Assembly: GCA_012976225.1 (NCBI GenBank)
Contig: JAAVVG010000019.1
Span: forward strand, 1 to 64,000
DNA: 64,000 nucleotides
Source of the DNA: Golubevia sp. BC0850
Taxonomy: Eukaryota; Basidiomycota; Exobasidiomycetes; Golubeviales; Golubeviaceae
Direction: 5' to 3'
Shown: piece by piece, positions 1 through 11,311 of the stretch
Layout: each line of letters starts with the position of its first letter
Numbering within the stretch: the first letter of the stretch is position 1
Notes under the pieces: generated by a model
What the model was told of the DNA's origin: nothing
What the model saw: the letters and a program-made list of their open reading frames with translations, nothing else
The model's database searches: none
Position numbers and translations under genes: made by a program

Positions 1-179
1 CTGAGGCATTAGGCCTGCCTTAGAACCTACATGAGAAAGAAAGAAATCAAATTGAGAGGGGAGAGTCAAACGTGAGCCAGGAAAAGACCCAATGGGAAAA
101 CCTAGACGCAGAGAGGGGCAGGGGATTCTACATGGGAAGCCCATTGAGAATGGGGAGGGGAGAGAAGATGCCGCAAAAG
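1..179. repeat. Left arm of a long terminal inverted repeat
   Basis: Bases 1-179 match, as reverse complement, bases 6131-6305. The outer 111 bases are identical; the inner part matches imperfectly with small length differences. The arms face inward and enclose about 6 kb of transposon-derived sequence. Because base 1 of the window is also the last matching base, the true outer end may lie further left. The inner edge is followed by two copies of CCCTAA, probably by chance. Confidence 0.95.
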
Positions 180-214
180 TAACCCTAACCCTATCATCAT
201 TATTCTTATGTTGG

Positions 215-804
215 ATCACACGATCAAGTGAAGTGGAGGCCTTCATCGAGGCTGAACTGAAAAAGTTTGAGGCTTCTGCTTCCGCTTCTGCTTCAACTTC
301 TTCCTCTCTTCCTCAAGCTTCCTCAACCACCAACTGAGGAATCCAAATGGACAATGGCGACGACAATGACGACAACATTCCATCCTACTGCAGGTTCAAC
401 AAGCAAGCAGTGGGGTCGTCTGAGTGGGATCGGTACAAGAATCGTGACGATCTGGCTGAACAAGGCACTTCTGCTCAGTACTGGAAGAACCAGACTGGAT
501 CTCCTGGTATACAAAGGTTGCTCGAAAGTTCCTAGCAGTGGTAGCCTCTTCATCAATGGTGGAATGTCTCTTCTCTAGTGCTGGCCATGTCTACGGCGAC
601 CGCCGAGGGTCCTTGAACGAGTCAAGTCTCATCACTCAGGTCACAGTTTACCAGTGGCTTCTAGAAGGATTTGAACCTGTTCCAGCTGATCAAGAGGATT
701 CTTGGAAAGGGCAAGGGAAAGGGCAAGGGAAAGGGAAGGGGAAAGGCTTGAGGAGAAGAGAGGAGAGAGCGGGAGAGAAACAGAGGGAACTCCAAACTTA
801 TTGA
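215..804 (+). pseudogene. hAT-family transposase, C-terminal dimerisation region, broken
   Basis: The reading that starts near 484 contains W-I-S-W-Y, then FLAVVASSSMVECLFSSAG and a following R..L segment. This is the classic hAT C-terminal dimerisation block (WW, LA..FLA, ASS..ER.FSSAG). A preceding acidic stretch with EWDRYKNRDDLAEQG lies in another frame (from about 347), so at least one frameshift separates them near 490-520. Everything N-terminal (BED zinc finger, catalytic RNase H-like core) is absent. The fragment sits just inside the left arm and reads inward, so it is not an intact element. The last part (704-746) is a GGGAAAGGGCAA-type minisatellite encoding a Gly/Lys-rich tail. Confidence 0.75.
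704..746 (+). repeat. Short purine-rich minisatellite
   Basis: Tandem GGGAAA and GGGCAA hexamers with drift, lying within the 3' end of the hAT remnant and giving a Gly/Lys-rich tail in translation. Confidence 0.85.
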
Positions 805-3010
805 GCTTGTAGTTACTTTTGCCTGAGGATTTTTGTTTCACCATTCTCTTTCGACGTGTTTTTAGTGTTTGAATCTGTATTCCAAGCTTTTGAAGGAATC
901 TGATGCTGTTTGGAGGAAAAATTGAGCACTCCGGCGTTTCTCAGTGTAGAGATACATCGTTGGATTATAGCTTCGCTGTAACGTGGAGCCCATTCAGCTT
1001 TCCTAGCTTATCCTCCTTGTCATAACATCTGCTTCAGATAGTTTTCCTTGCCTTTGGTGATTTTCAATCAGAACAATTGGAACAAAAGATGACAGTGGCT
1101 TGTTTGATATCTTTCTGACTCTTTGTTCTTTCCTCAGGTGTGGCTCAATAGTTATCGTAGGACTGAGATCGGATCAGGTTCTGACTAATTCCTAGGGCTT
1201 GTTCTGTTTGCTTTGCTGATGGATGACACCTGAAAATTGAAAGCGGAATGCGAAATGATATGAAGAAACAATGTGTCAAACCAAACTTCATCTGCAGAAA
1301 TGGGCCAAGAGCGATCACTCACCATGGGTTGCCTTTTGAGGATGGACGCCATCCCAATGGAACTGTTGGAAGTGGCTGCTACTGAGCCCTGGAAGCACGT
1401 GGAGGAGGGGTAGTGATGGTCAGCAACTGAGAAGATGACATCATCATGGAGTTGAATTAGGGTTGAACTATGGCATGACCAATAGTAGATTGCCTACTGG
1501 AGCATTCTTCTAGCAGAAGAATTTTGGGGTGTTTGACTTGAAGCCCCAAAGCTTACTCTTTTTGACATCGTGAACTCGGCTAAATGTTACTTCGCTTGTA
1601 TGGTTAAGAATTGAGGTTACTGAATCAAGATGGTGAGCAGAGAGAGTTTGAAGAATGACGCTGAGACCCTTCCCAGGTTTTGAAGACGAGATTGCAAATT
1701 TGCTATCATGTGCAAAGACAATAATTAATCAAACTTTGATCAGAGGCTTGTCTAGCCAAATGCCTTCTCCACTTAGATTCACCTTCTTTTTTCTGATGCT
1801 AATGCTGGTCCTAGAAACTCGAATAATAAGAAAGATTAAGAGCCATGAGGAATAAACAGAAAGATGAGAATGTGGACAGTTGCCTTGGCTGCAAAGTCTG
1901 ATTGTGGAAGACATAATCATCCACATGAAGTGTTTGTTTGATCACAACTCTTTCAACAGTGTTTGAGGGAAAGAAATGGAAGGGTTAGGGGAGGGGCAAG
2001 GTTAATTCGTGGAACTGTCACAATCGTCAATCATAACTAGCCGTAATAGACTTGGTTGCCTTCTGAAGTCCTCAAAATGACACCGAGACGTCGGTCGTCC
2101 CTGGGACACTTCTATCTCACTCTGTACCTTACATGTTTCCCCGAGTAACATGTGACATGCCTCCGTCCTTATTTGGAGAACTCATTACGCGTGGTCTCCT
2201 AAAATCAGAAGTTTCCCCTTTGAACACTCATGCTCAGTTGATTCATTTCATATGCATAAAAACCTCAACCTTCGCAAATCCTTTTCCTACTTTCTCATTG
2301 ATTGATTGACAGATCATCTTCTTCTTAGAAAGTCCTTCGTCTGCCTGCTGCCATCTTGATTTCCAGTTTTCAGCCTACCTCAATGACCCCCTAACAAATT
2401 CTTCATATTCTTGTTAGAGAAATTGAGGTTTTATCAAGTGTCTCTATAAACCACAGTCTTGTTTCTCAGGCAATCTTTTCTAATTTGTCTCTCTGTTCTC
2501 TGAGATTCTCCTTCTATTCAGCCTCAAATCAGACAAGAGAGCTGCTTACAAAATGGAAAGAAGTGCATTCATGTTCAGACGGGTTGTTCCTGACCACCGT
2601 TCTTGATCTTTTTCTGACCTCGGTCACGAGAAGAGGAAGCAAAAGGTCAAGAAGTTGGGAACAATGTCATCTTGAAGAGCTCAAAACGTTGGCTTTAGGT
2701 AGATATTAGCAGCACGTCTACTGATTTTCAGCTCGACTCTCGAGCTGGTTGGGACATCAACCACTTGCAACAACAACAAGAAGAATTCTTCTAATTCAGA
2801 GGAGGGGAGGAGACAGTGAAATTACATGAAGGAAATTGACTGGCTTCCAGGGTGAAATGAGCTTCAAGACTTTTAGCTAAGCCAACATCCTAGCCAAATG
2901 TTTCTCTCATTCAATCTTGAATAGAAGCATGGTCAGCAGTAATCCACTCCTAGAGTCGATCAACCAGATTGAGATGAGCCTGTATGTTTTCAGGAAGGTG
3001 AGAACTCCAC
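805..3010. other. Non-coding stretch inside the nest
   Basis: I see no convincing coding sequence on either strand. A segment around 2050-2480 has a promoter-like look (ATAAAAA near 2257, CTATAAA near 2442, pyrimidine-rich downstream) but no partner gene. It could be decayed transposon or captured promoter DNA. Confidence 0.5.
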
Positions 3011-3419
3011 CCTCACCAAGTATTAAGGAGTGGTAGAGTGACTGCTTCAGCTTCAGCAGCAGTAAATCTTTTTCCAACCTCGACCTCTGGAACTTCCACC
3101 ACCCCATCTGTTCCCACCATAATTTTGTTGTTGAGGTAGTGAGAATGAGCAGTAGATTGAGCACAGAAGATGTGTCTAGTGAATTTTCTACCCTCACTCA
3201 TGACTGAAACCCTGCTCTGATTCTTAGACAGAATATCATTCTTGCGTAGATCTTGTTGCTGAAGACAGGCAGCTTGATGGGTTTGAAAAGAGTGAGATGA
3301 TTGTTTGGACGATCTAGGTATGCTTCCGCCGGTGTTAGATGAAGTGGCTTCATGAGTGGAGTTCGACAACAACACCATGAGTAGTGATGCCTTTCTCTGG
3401 TAGAAGAATTGAGAAAATG

Positions 3420-4260
3420 GTCGAAGAAACAGAAAGAGGGATGATTAAAAGGGGTAAAACTCAAATTGTGAATCATAAATAAGGTGGAGAAGGAATGACT
3501 CACTGACAACAACTCTTCTCTTAACTCATCCCAATCAAATCTTGACCCTACTTGCTTATTTCTTATTAAGAGAGATCTGATCACTTCTGCTAGTTGAGAG
3601 ATAGGTTCTATCTCATCTTTTCTGATTAGTTCTCGTATCTTCCCCTCCCTTGTCATACTGTTGACTTTCTTTACTGTATCATCATAGACCTTCTCAGACA
3701 TTAAGATAGATACTAGTGCTTCGTTCCCTTCTCCTCTACCAGCTCTCTCTTCAACCTTTGAGTCAGAGACATCAAACAAATTCTTAGGTTTTCCAATTTA
3801 AACAAATATCTTGACATCTAAAATTAATCTCATCTCCTAGAACTTCCGTAGTAAACAGTATCTTAAGTTCTCCTTCTTTACACTCTTCAGAAAATTGATT
3901 GATAGACCTGATTATCGTATTCTTTGAATGATCTTCTATGATTGAGTAGATAGAGGCATCTCCTCCATTAGCCTTTTGAAGTACTTCTGTGCGGACCAGG
4001 CTGGATCTTGGTGTTGATAGAATACTATCACTTTCCCACTTGATCCTTCACGTGGTAGAATCTGCAGAAGATCTGCCTTCTTTGGCAGGAGTCTTCCCAT
4101 GAAGAATGAGTTCAAGTTGAAGATTTCTGGGGAGAACAACTTCACCAGAGACTGGTAGAGAACCATCGTCTCCAACAGCACGAAGTCAGAACCTTGTTGG
4201 CGAGCAGTCTTGAAGAATTGGGACTGGACGAAAGAGAATGAATCAGGAAGGAAGTCAAGG
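3420..4260 (-). pseudogene. RecQ-type DNA helicase fragment, broken
   Basis: Three minus-strand segments read as the second RecA lobe of a RecQ-family helicase. One contains KVIVFYQHQ (strand leading to motif IV). The next, around 3780-3960, contains KILFTTEVLGDEINFRCQDI, matching the ILIATEAFGMGIN..DVR pattern of motif V. The third contains ERAGRGEGNEAL, matching motif VI (GRAGRDG). A frame change separates segments 1 and 2 near 3965, and a stop separates 2 and 3 near 3785. Motifs I-III (ATP binding) are not visible. RecQ-like genes are known as repeated telomere-linked helicases in some basidiomycetes, so this may derive from one. That origin is an inference. Confidence 0.65.
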
Positions 4261-4804
4261 GTGATGCGAATGCGGGTGAGTGTTCAAATTTCAAGATTCT
4301 CCCTCGTTATCATGCTCACCTCACTGATTTTAGCTATTGAAAAATTAGGAGGAATCCGCTTTACGATAGTTTCCCAAAGCCCAGCCTTTGAAGAAATTGA
4401 AGAAGGAAACAGGTTACGGCTAAGATTCTTCAGCTTGGTTCCAACTCTTTCCCTCTCGATTGCTCCAGGGGAGTGGAGAATCGTAATCTACTCATGAGAT
4501 TGAAGTCTCTGTCTCTCTAATGACAGGCAAGAAGCTCCTAGACCCGGTGAGTGTGAATTGAAAGGGTAATTGGGAAATGCAGAGGAGAGTCATTAGCCAG
4601 AGGATGATAATCTTCATCGGCTTGGGTTGCAGAGTATGAATGAAGAGCTTTGAAGTCTGTCTGGGTCTCTATGAGAACAAATGGGGAAGTGAAGGGGAAC
4701 CCTTGTTTGGAATCTTTCTCCTCTTGAATATTTAGTACTCAATTCTCTATCTTTCAAATGAATTCTACATATTGTTGAAATACACCAGCTCTTTTATCTT
4801 CTGT

Positions 4805-6105
4805 TTACATTTTGAGCCAGAATCTCGTGTCGTTTGGACTTTCATCGATTTCATCCCAAGGGTGGACTCTTTCTACTACCAGCTGCTCAAGAAGCCTACC
4901 ACACCCTCTTGGAGTTTGCCAACAGCAACGGACTCAATCCAGCCTTGACTTTCACCCAACACGTCGCAAAGATGGCTCAACAAGAGTCGTCTTCCCCATG
5001 AAGATGCTCAGCAACACCATCCGAGGTCTGACGTCTTCCCAAGCCAGGATGATCTTTGTAGGAGCGGTCCAGCCAATCATGTACTACGGTGCATCGGTGT
5101 GGTGGTCAGGACTGTATAGGACAGAATGGAAGAGGAATGGTGGATCGAAACAGTTGATGAACAAAGGTCAAAAGCCTCTGGCGGCCAAGCTGGGGAAAGC
5201 CCATCGGGAAGGCCTCCGCAATGTCATCCCATGCTATCGGACAACAGCAACTGAAGCTCTCGAAAGAGAAGCAGCCATCGCTCCAGTGATAGTGCAGCTG
5301 GACTACATCCGAAGAAGAGAAAGCATTCGGCTGACCAGACTCCACACATCTCACCCTCTCCTAGCAAGAGCCTACTCCTCGCAGATGTCACAGTATTCTC
5401 GACCCCAGAATCAAGCAGCAACACCACCCATCCGCTTTGGTCCAGCAGCCAGAGCCAACAAGAGACCTAGGTTCACCACCCCACTCCAAAACCTCGCGAT
5501 CCACTTGGATTGGGTCCCTGGACACACTGACATTGAAGGAAACGAGAAGGCGGATCAACAGGCCAAGGATGGGGCCAAAGGGCAAGCAACCTTTGGGAGC
5601 ACAAGTACGAGACCAACAAACGCGTTTGCAAAGAGGGAATCAAAGAGGAGGAGAGAACTGGATTGGAGAAAGATGTGGGAGAGCAACACAAAAGAGATCA
5701 GAGAAGACTCGTACAGGAAATATGCCATCCAACCGCCATCCGGCATGCCTCAAGTGGCAAAGAAAGTACTACAGTCGGTTGGTCCAAGCAAGAACTGGCC
5801 ACGGAGACTTTGCAGTCTACCATGACAAGTATAAACACAAAGAAGCGAGAAGAACCTGCCCTCACTGCCTCTCTTCTCCCACCTCCAACACTCACCCTTT
5901 CCATTGTGCCTCCCTGTCTGACAGTGCGAGCCTCAGGGTTAAACAATAAAGGAGAATGACTGTCTGTGCAGGAGATCCTGGGACTCGAAGAAAGGAGAAT
6001 TGGCATTCTGAATTTCATCAAAGCCACCAATGCCTTCCACCAACTGAAAACGCCTAAGAATGAAAAAAGCGATGGACCAGGCCGGAACTGGAGCTGAAAG
6101 TGCAA
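4805..6105 (+). mobile_element. LINE (non-LTR retrotransposon), 3' part with RNase H
   Basis: Plus-strand readings in several frames match the end of a fungal LINE ORF2 with an RNase H domain (Tad1/I-like). Near 4940 there is ALTFTQHVAKMAQ and near 5020 RGLTSSQARMIF..AVQPIMYYG..VWW, the thumb region after reverse transcriptase. At about 5508-5575 DWVPGHTDIEGNEKADQQAK is the C-terminal RNase H motif (W.PGH..I.GNE.AD..AK). A CPHC...H..C zinc-knuckle follows near 5858-5910. The terminal block IGILNFIKATNAF lies at about 6000-6035. The catalytic reverse transcriptase core and ORF1 are missing, and frame changes occur within the rest. It ends about 25 bases before the right arm; I see no poly-A tail. 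Confidence 0.85.
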
Positions 6106-6130
6106 GCAACAAGATCTGCCCTGGGACCTT

Positions 6131-6305
6131 CCTTTTACGGCATCTTCTCTCCCTTCCCCTTCTCAATGGTTTTCCTATGTAGAATCCCCCTTTGCTGCGT
6201 CTAGGTTTTCCCATTGGGTCTTTTCCTGGCTCACGTTTGACTCTCCCCTCTCAATTTGATTTCTTTCTTTCTCATGTAGGTTCTAAGGCAGGCCTAATGC
6301 CTCAG
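6131..6305. repeat. Right arm of the long terminal inverted repeat
   Basis: Reverse complement of 1-179, perfect for the outer 111 bases and looser inside, including small indels around 6185-6195. Sequence immediately beyond it (from 6306) has no visible counterpart at the left, where the window stops. Confidence 0.95.
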
Positions 6306-6320
6306 ACCAGTTTTTCTCGT

Positions 6321-6764
6321 TGTCATATCTGCCCCCCCTCCTTTTCCTTTTCTGGGACTCCTCCTTGGAGGTGCCTGTCACAGATCCTTGGTACCCAGGA
6401 CCCCTTTGTTCTTCCTTTTGTCCCCATGTCTCTTTGTCCTTTGTTCCCTTGCCCCTGTTCCTGTGCTACATTGTTCCAACCTTTGTTCCTAAATCCCTTT
6501 GTTCTTAACTCTCAAACATATATAAAGCACTCCCCAATTGTACATAGATAGTTCCTCATCTGATATTGAATTCCTACGTCCTTTCTACCTGCTCAAGTTC
6601 CTTAGTCCCCTAAGTCAAGTCTCGACCTCAAGTCTTTGCCACTCCACCCTTAGCCTTTGCCACCAAGTTCCCAACGCTGATTCCCAACTGCCCTCAGCCT
6701 TTGTCAAGTCTCAAGCCTACCTCCTTAGCACTCTACCTATCTTCTACTAGTTAACCCCGTTACA
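6321..6764. mobile_element. Possible solo LTR
   Basis: A 444-base segment begins TGTCATATCTG and ends CCCCGTTACA, the TGT...ACA ends usual for LTRs. It contains a U3-like stretch with repeated CTTTGTTCC words, then TATATAAAG near 6520 and a C/T-rich R-U5-like part. The reverse complement begins TGTAACGGGG, common in fungal Ty3/gypsy-type LTRs, so orientation is undecided. No five-base target duplication is obvious and no internal domain is present, so at most this is a solo relic. Confidence 0.35.
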
Positions 6765-7087
6765 GTGCCCCACATCTGTATGTCTACACCAAGACGCCAT
6801 TCAGATGTCAATCAATAATAATAATAATCAGTGTCTCTCCCTGCCCCCTTAGCAGCATTCGAAAAAATATATCACGATTGGAGAAGGTAGAGAGAGGGCT
6901 GGAGAACAGGTGTCGGTTTGGGAACAGAGATGACAATTCATTCACCAGGACTTGGAGCCCCCCCCCCCCAAGAACCAAAGACTCGGAACTCGTTCCATAC
7001 TGCACTCCTTTTGGCTCTTTTCTGAGTGAGGTCGCAGAAAAAAAATGCATTTGAAGAATATGTATCTTTCCTGTTAGAATCTCTCTA
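6765..7087. other. Intergenic, with AAT and poly-C simple repeats
   Basis: This stretch lies downstream of the aspartyl-tRNA synthetase gene, which is on the minus strand. It holds a short AAT repeat (6823-6837) and a run of twelve C (6958-6969). No gene is seen. Confidence 0.6.
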
Positions 7088-10000
7088 CTACAATCTCCGC
7101 AGACCGTAGTTCTTCAGTATCTCATTTGCTCTGTCCACCTTCTTGTCTCCCCGCCTATCTCGATCCCCTTCCAAGAGCTCTCCAAGACTGTTAGGAGATT
7201 TGAAAACCTCATCCCTTCCAGCCCCATTTTTCGGGAAAGCAATCACATCCCTGATACTCGGAGTGCCGAGCAGTATACTCAAGAAACGATCAAAACCAAT
7301 TGCCAGACCTCCATGAGGGGGCGCGCCACAACGAAGAGCTTGGAGAAGGTGAGAGAACTTTGAAGTCATATGAGGTGGTAGCTGGAAGAAGAAGGAGACA
7401 CGAAAGAAGGAAGAAGGAAATCAGTCCGGTCAGTTGGAAAGGGAATTGAATTGAAAGAGTTACCTGCTCTTCTGGTCCCCTAGTTTCTCTTCTTGACTCA
7501 CCTTCAGAACCTTACTCAGAACCAACTCTTGTAAATCAGCATCGTGAATTCTAACACTTCCGCCAGCGATTTCCATTCCATTAAGGACTAAATCATAATG
7601 TTGACCTCTAATCTTGCTTAACTTTTCGTCATCCAATCTACCATTCTCGGCACCTACCGAAGATCGCAGAAGTTCGAGATCTTCAAACATAGGAGAAGTG
7701 AAAGGGTGATGAGTCGAAGACCAATTGCCAGCCAGGTTCAGATGTTTTGAATCTGGATCATCTTTAGTGAAGAGAGGGAACTCGGTGATCCACAAGAAAT
7801 GAGGATCCGGTGAAATCTTGAGAGCCCCTGGGAAGATGCAAGAAGGAAAAGAGGAATAGATACAGACATTGTTAAAGAGAAAGGAGGCGGAGTTCAGTGA
7901 TGTTCATCAAAAATGAGAGGCATCAACTTCAAATGATACAGAACGAGAGGTTGGAGTTCTCTTCCTCTTCCAAACACCACTCACCTTTCTCAAGCAGCTT
8001 GTCAGACAATCTCAACCTTAAGTCTCCAATCTTCGTGCTTCCACCATTCGGAGGATTCTCTCGTCTGCCGACAAAGACATACGAGACATCCAAGTCTTCA
8101 GCTGCCTGGCTTTTCTGGATCTTTTGATCTTGAGCTTGAATTAAGGAGCTTCTTCCATCTTCTCCCATCATGAGTGAGCTTTCTCTCAAAGCTTCAACGA
8201 TCCCAGAGTTCAAACTTTCAACTTCAATCTCGCTGTTTGACGTATCTTGATCTATCGATTGCAGGATGGAGCGGAAATTGTGTGATTTCTTGAGGAGAAG
8301 AGAGGTCAAAACGTGAGGATTTGAGGTGGAAGATTTGAATTTCTCGAGCTTTTGATTCGAGAAAGGAGTAGAAGGATCAAAGGGTCAGCTGTAAAGACCT
8401 TTGATCTTCCGTTGCGCTTTCAAGCTTCTGTTTCCAAACTCACACCCGAAGGTTTCCCATCTTTTCCAATCAACAAGGTTTCCAACTCCTTGTTGGTAAG
8501 TAAACCTTCTTGACTCGTAGGATTGTAAACCAGAAGCTCAAGCGATTCTGAAGGTGAAGAATCCAATTGCGAGCTTGAAGAAAGAGAGCTGAGAATATGG
8601 GGTGTTAGATCGAAAATCTAGTAGGAAAGGAAAGCGAAGAAAGAAGGTCAGAGAGCAATGAAGAGTGAAGGATAGATGGTGAGCAATTCGATAAGAACGG
8701 GAACTCACTTTCAGACCGAATCGAGTATCTGGTTTATCAGATCCATACTATGAGGAAACGAAACAGAGCCAAAATATCAAGTAAGTCAAACCCATCATGA
8801 ATCATGGTCTGCTCAACCAAATCCTAAACTCACAATCTTCATCGCCTTTTCATAACTCATAACTCTGAATTCCTTCTCCAAAATTTCTCTCCCATTCATC
8901 CCAGTTTCCCACAAAGTCTTAATCAATCCTTCGACAGTTCTTCTAATTTCTGAACCTCCGATTCTCCAATCTCCTTCTTTGCCCTTTGCGGGTTCAGAAG
9001 GTCCGCCACTAACGAAACCAACTTCCAAATCGATCTGGGTGAATTCAGGTTGTCTATCTTTCCTTAAATCTTCATCTCTGAAACACTTCGCGAATTGAAA
9101 GTATTTGGAGACGCATCCCGAGGAGATGAGTAATTGTTTTGGTTGTTGAGGAGATTGTTGAAGTGCGTAGAATTGAGGTTGAGCTGTCGATTCAATTTGA
9201 GTGGAAGAATTGTTGATCCGAGTAGGGACCAAAAATTCTCTAGCACCTTCAGGAGTGGAAGCTAAGAGAATTGGTGTTTCTACTTCTGTAAAGCCTGAGA
9301 GAGAAGGGCAAGGGAAAGGGAAATGATGGCTGATCAGTATTGGCCAAGCCTCTGAGAAAGAAAGGGGGGTCCACTCCTCTTTTGCTTGACATGGAAAAAC
9401 ATCTTGCACGTTCTTCATGTTCGTGGTCAGGCTCAGTGCTCCGCCTGAAGTTGTCGACCTTTTCACCTTACCAACAAGAGGAAATGAAACTCACCTAAAC
9501 CATTCAAATAACTCCTAGCAGCAAAAGAGACTTTAGATCTGACCTTCAAATTCCTGCTCAATTCCTGCCTTCTCAGATCTAGATATCGATATTTAGATCT
9601 CAAATCTTCATTTGGCTGAGAAGATATCAAAGATAGCAGATGAGGATTTGAATCGACCGAGGAGATGAATCAGAAAAAGTTTGGAATTCCGAATTCAGGG
9701 AGATCCAGAGAAAAGCAGTCCAAGTCCAAGCAAGGGATTTGGCAAGAGATGAAAGAAGGAAAGGTCAGGAAAGAACAAACACAAGGTGAAGAAGGTAGGA
9801 AGGTAAGCGACGTCAAAGAAACCCACCAGACCAAACTTTTCACTGGGTTGGAAAGGTAATTCCATAGAAACCGGATTGAGACATTTGTAATCTTGGATCT
9901 GGATTTCTAGAGAACCTGAAGGACCGAGATCCTGAGAGAGAAAGAGAGAGAGAGAAAGAAAGAGAAAGAGGAGTTGAAGAAGGCGGGAATGCGGGTGCAT

Positions 10001-10990
10001 GGTTTGCAAAAGATGGGGAGAAATGAGAGATAGGTCCGGAGAGAGGTATGGTTTGGGAAGGTGGGGAAGAAAGGGAAAGAGAAAGAGAGTGGAATGGCCG
10101 AGGGGAAGAAATGGGAAAGGGGGGTGAATTAAAATAGAAGTGAAGAAGAAGAAAAGTAAGGTGAGGTGAGGTGTCAGTAGACATTTCGGAAAAGAGCTCC
10201 AGATAGGAAGAAACCTAAAATGATCAATCCAGGTCGAGTGAGTACAAAACCAAGCGGATTTAGCAACAATTCGTCTACTTTTCTTAAGAAAGACGTTTGA
10301 AGTATCGTCCTCAATAACTAGATCGAAGAAGCATGTCATTGAGTTCTTCATGAAATTAAAAACTGACTCGAAAGAAGGCTTTGGTAAGATCCATACTTAC
10401 CATATTCCAATCACCTTTAGGTCTTTCCTTCACGATCCCTTTAATCCAAACCACACTTTCAGCTTTCAAACTCATGATCTCTTCTTGAATCTTTTCTAAC
10501 TTTTGATTCTCATTCACATCTTGATTCTTGCTTCTGATAAATAGCTGAACCACACCAGTTTCATCTCTCAAAGGAAAGAAAATTAGAGTTTTGGAAATCT
10601 TTCGAGGTGGTAGGATCCAACCTGTTAGAATTACCTCTTGGTTCAACAGTGAAAGAGATAGGGAAGATGACAGATGAGTTGGAGTTGGAAAGGCGCCTAA
10701 GAGGAAAGAGAGGAGAGGAAGAGAAAATGAGGATGAGAAGAAAAGAACGAAGAAATGAGAAGAGATTGGAACGGGAAACGAAAATGGAACTGGAACTGAC
10801 CATGATGAGGTTTGAGTTTGAAGAAGGAAGAAGTTGAGTTGAACCGATAGTTTACACGATTGAAATTCTTGAAACAGGAGATGGAAATCCAAGGTAGATG
10901 TTCGGATTGAAAGTTGAAATTTGAGATCCAGGTGGATGATGTTCTTCTGCTGGTGAATCGAGTGGCTTGAGAGAAAGTCGTACGTCTCAT
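7088..10990 (-). CDS. MSD1: Aspartyl-tRNA synthetase, mitochondrial type
   Basis: It charges tRNA-Asp with aspartate, most likely in mitochondria. Ten exons close in phase: 10990-10801, 10696-10401, 9931-9827, 9615-9495, 9294-8834, 8749-8711, 8617-8444, 8348-7985, 7827-7502 and 7381-7088, giving about 789 residues. The start is followed by an Arg/Ser/Thr-rich, acid-poor leader ([19 protein letters not shown]) typical of a mitochondrial presequence. Next come the OB-fold anticodon domain ([12 protein letters not shown]), class II core blocks [19 protein letters not shown] and motif 2 [21 protein letters not shown], then [11 protein letters not shown] and motif 3 [15 protein letters not shown]. 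The protein is longer than yeast Msd1 (about 658) because of polar stretches in the insertion domain. The acceptor at 8348 is unusual (AAAG) and is the least certain junction. It may share a promoter with the divergent gene starting at 11312. Confidence 0.93.
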
Positions 10991-11311
10991 TTATAGTCGA
11001 GTGGAAGGCAAGGAGAGGAGAGTACCCAAAGATAGGATCAAATCCTGCACTCTGAAATAGAATAGAATAAGAATAAAGGAGGAGAAAGGAAGGGGAGAAG
11101 AAGAAGATGGACTACATAACAGGATTCTGGAATTCCAATCTCGATCTTCTAAGTTCTCGCACAGCACACCCACTCCTCAATAATTCTCATTTTCCTAACG
11201 AGTCTCGCCTATAATCCTCTCAACAAAAGTCGACTATCATCTACGGGACAGAGTAGCAAGGAGAGTCCAACGTAGGCGAGAAGAGATAGCCACTAGCGAG
11301 CGTATAGAGAG
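10991..11311. promoter_or_regulatory. Divergent intergenic region MSD1 / TRS65-like
   Basis: About 320 bases between two opposite start codons, presumably holding both promoters. It is A/G-rich on the plus strand near 11050-11120. No clear TATA box or known site stands out. Confidence 0.4.

Larger units (their letters stand above)
1..6305. mobile_element. Inverted-repeat-bounded nest of transposon fragments
   Basis: A 6.3-kb unit framed by inverted arms of about 175-179 bases. From left to right it holds a hAT transposase C-terminal piece (+), about 2.5 kb without recognisable coding, a broken RecQ-type helicase (-) and the 3' part of a LINE (+). Arms of this length are more like Mutator-type or other long-arm DNA transposons than a typical hAT, whose arms are short, but I see no Mutator transposase. 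It may be a non-autonomous element that collected fragments, or two inverted copies of a repeat that happen to flank a nest. Target-site duplications cannot be judged because the left flank is missing. Confidence 0.6.

Noticed and set aside
180-192. Two telomere-type CCCTAA units next to the left arm
   Set aside because: Only two units, inside a transposon region and not at the very end; too short to call a telomere.
92-337. Open frames starting in both arms with similar N-termini (MGKPRR...)
   Set aside because: The similarity simply reflects the inverted repeat; no family resemblance and different continuations.
2016-2396. Possible second LTR beginning TGTCACA
   Set aside because: No convincing matching end or target duplication; promoter-like composition explains it as well.
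9840-10184. Minus-strand frame with long Ser/Leu/Pro run
   Set aside because: It is the intron between exons 2 and 3 of the aspartyl-tRNA synthetase gene.
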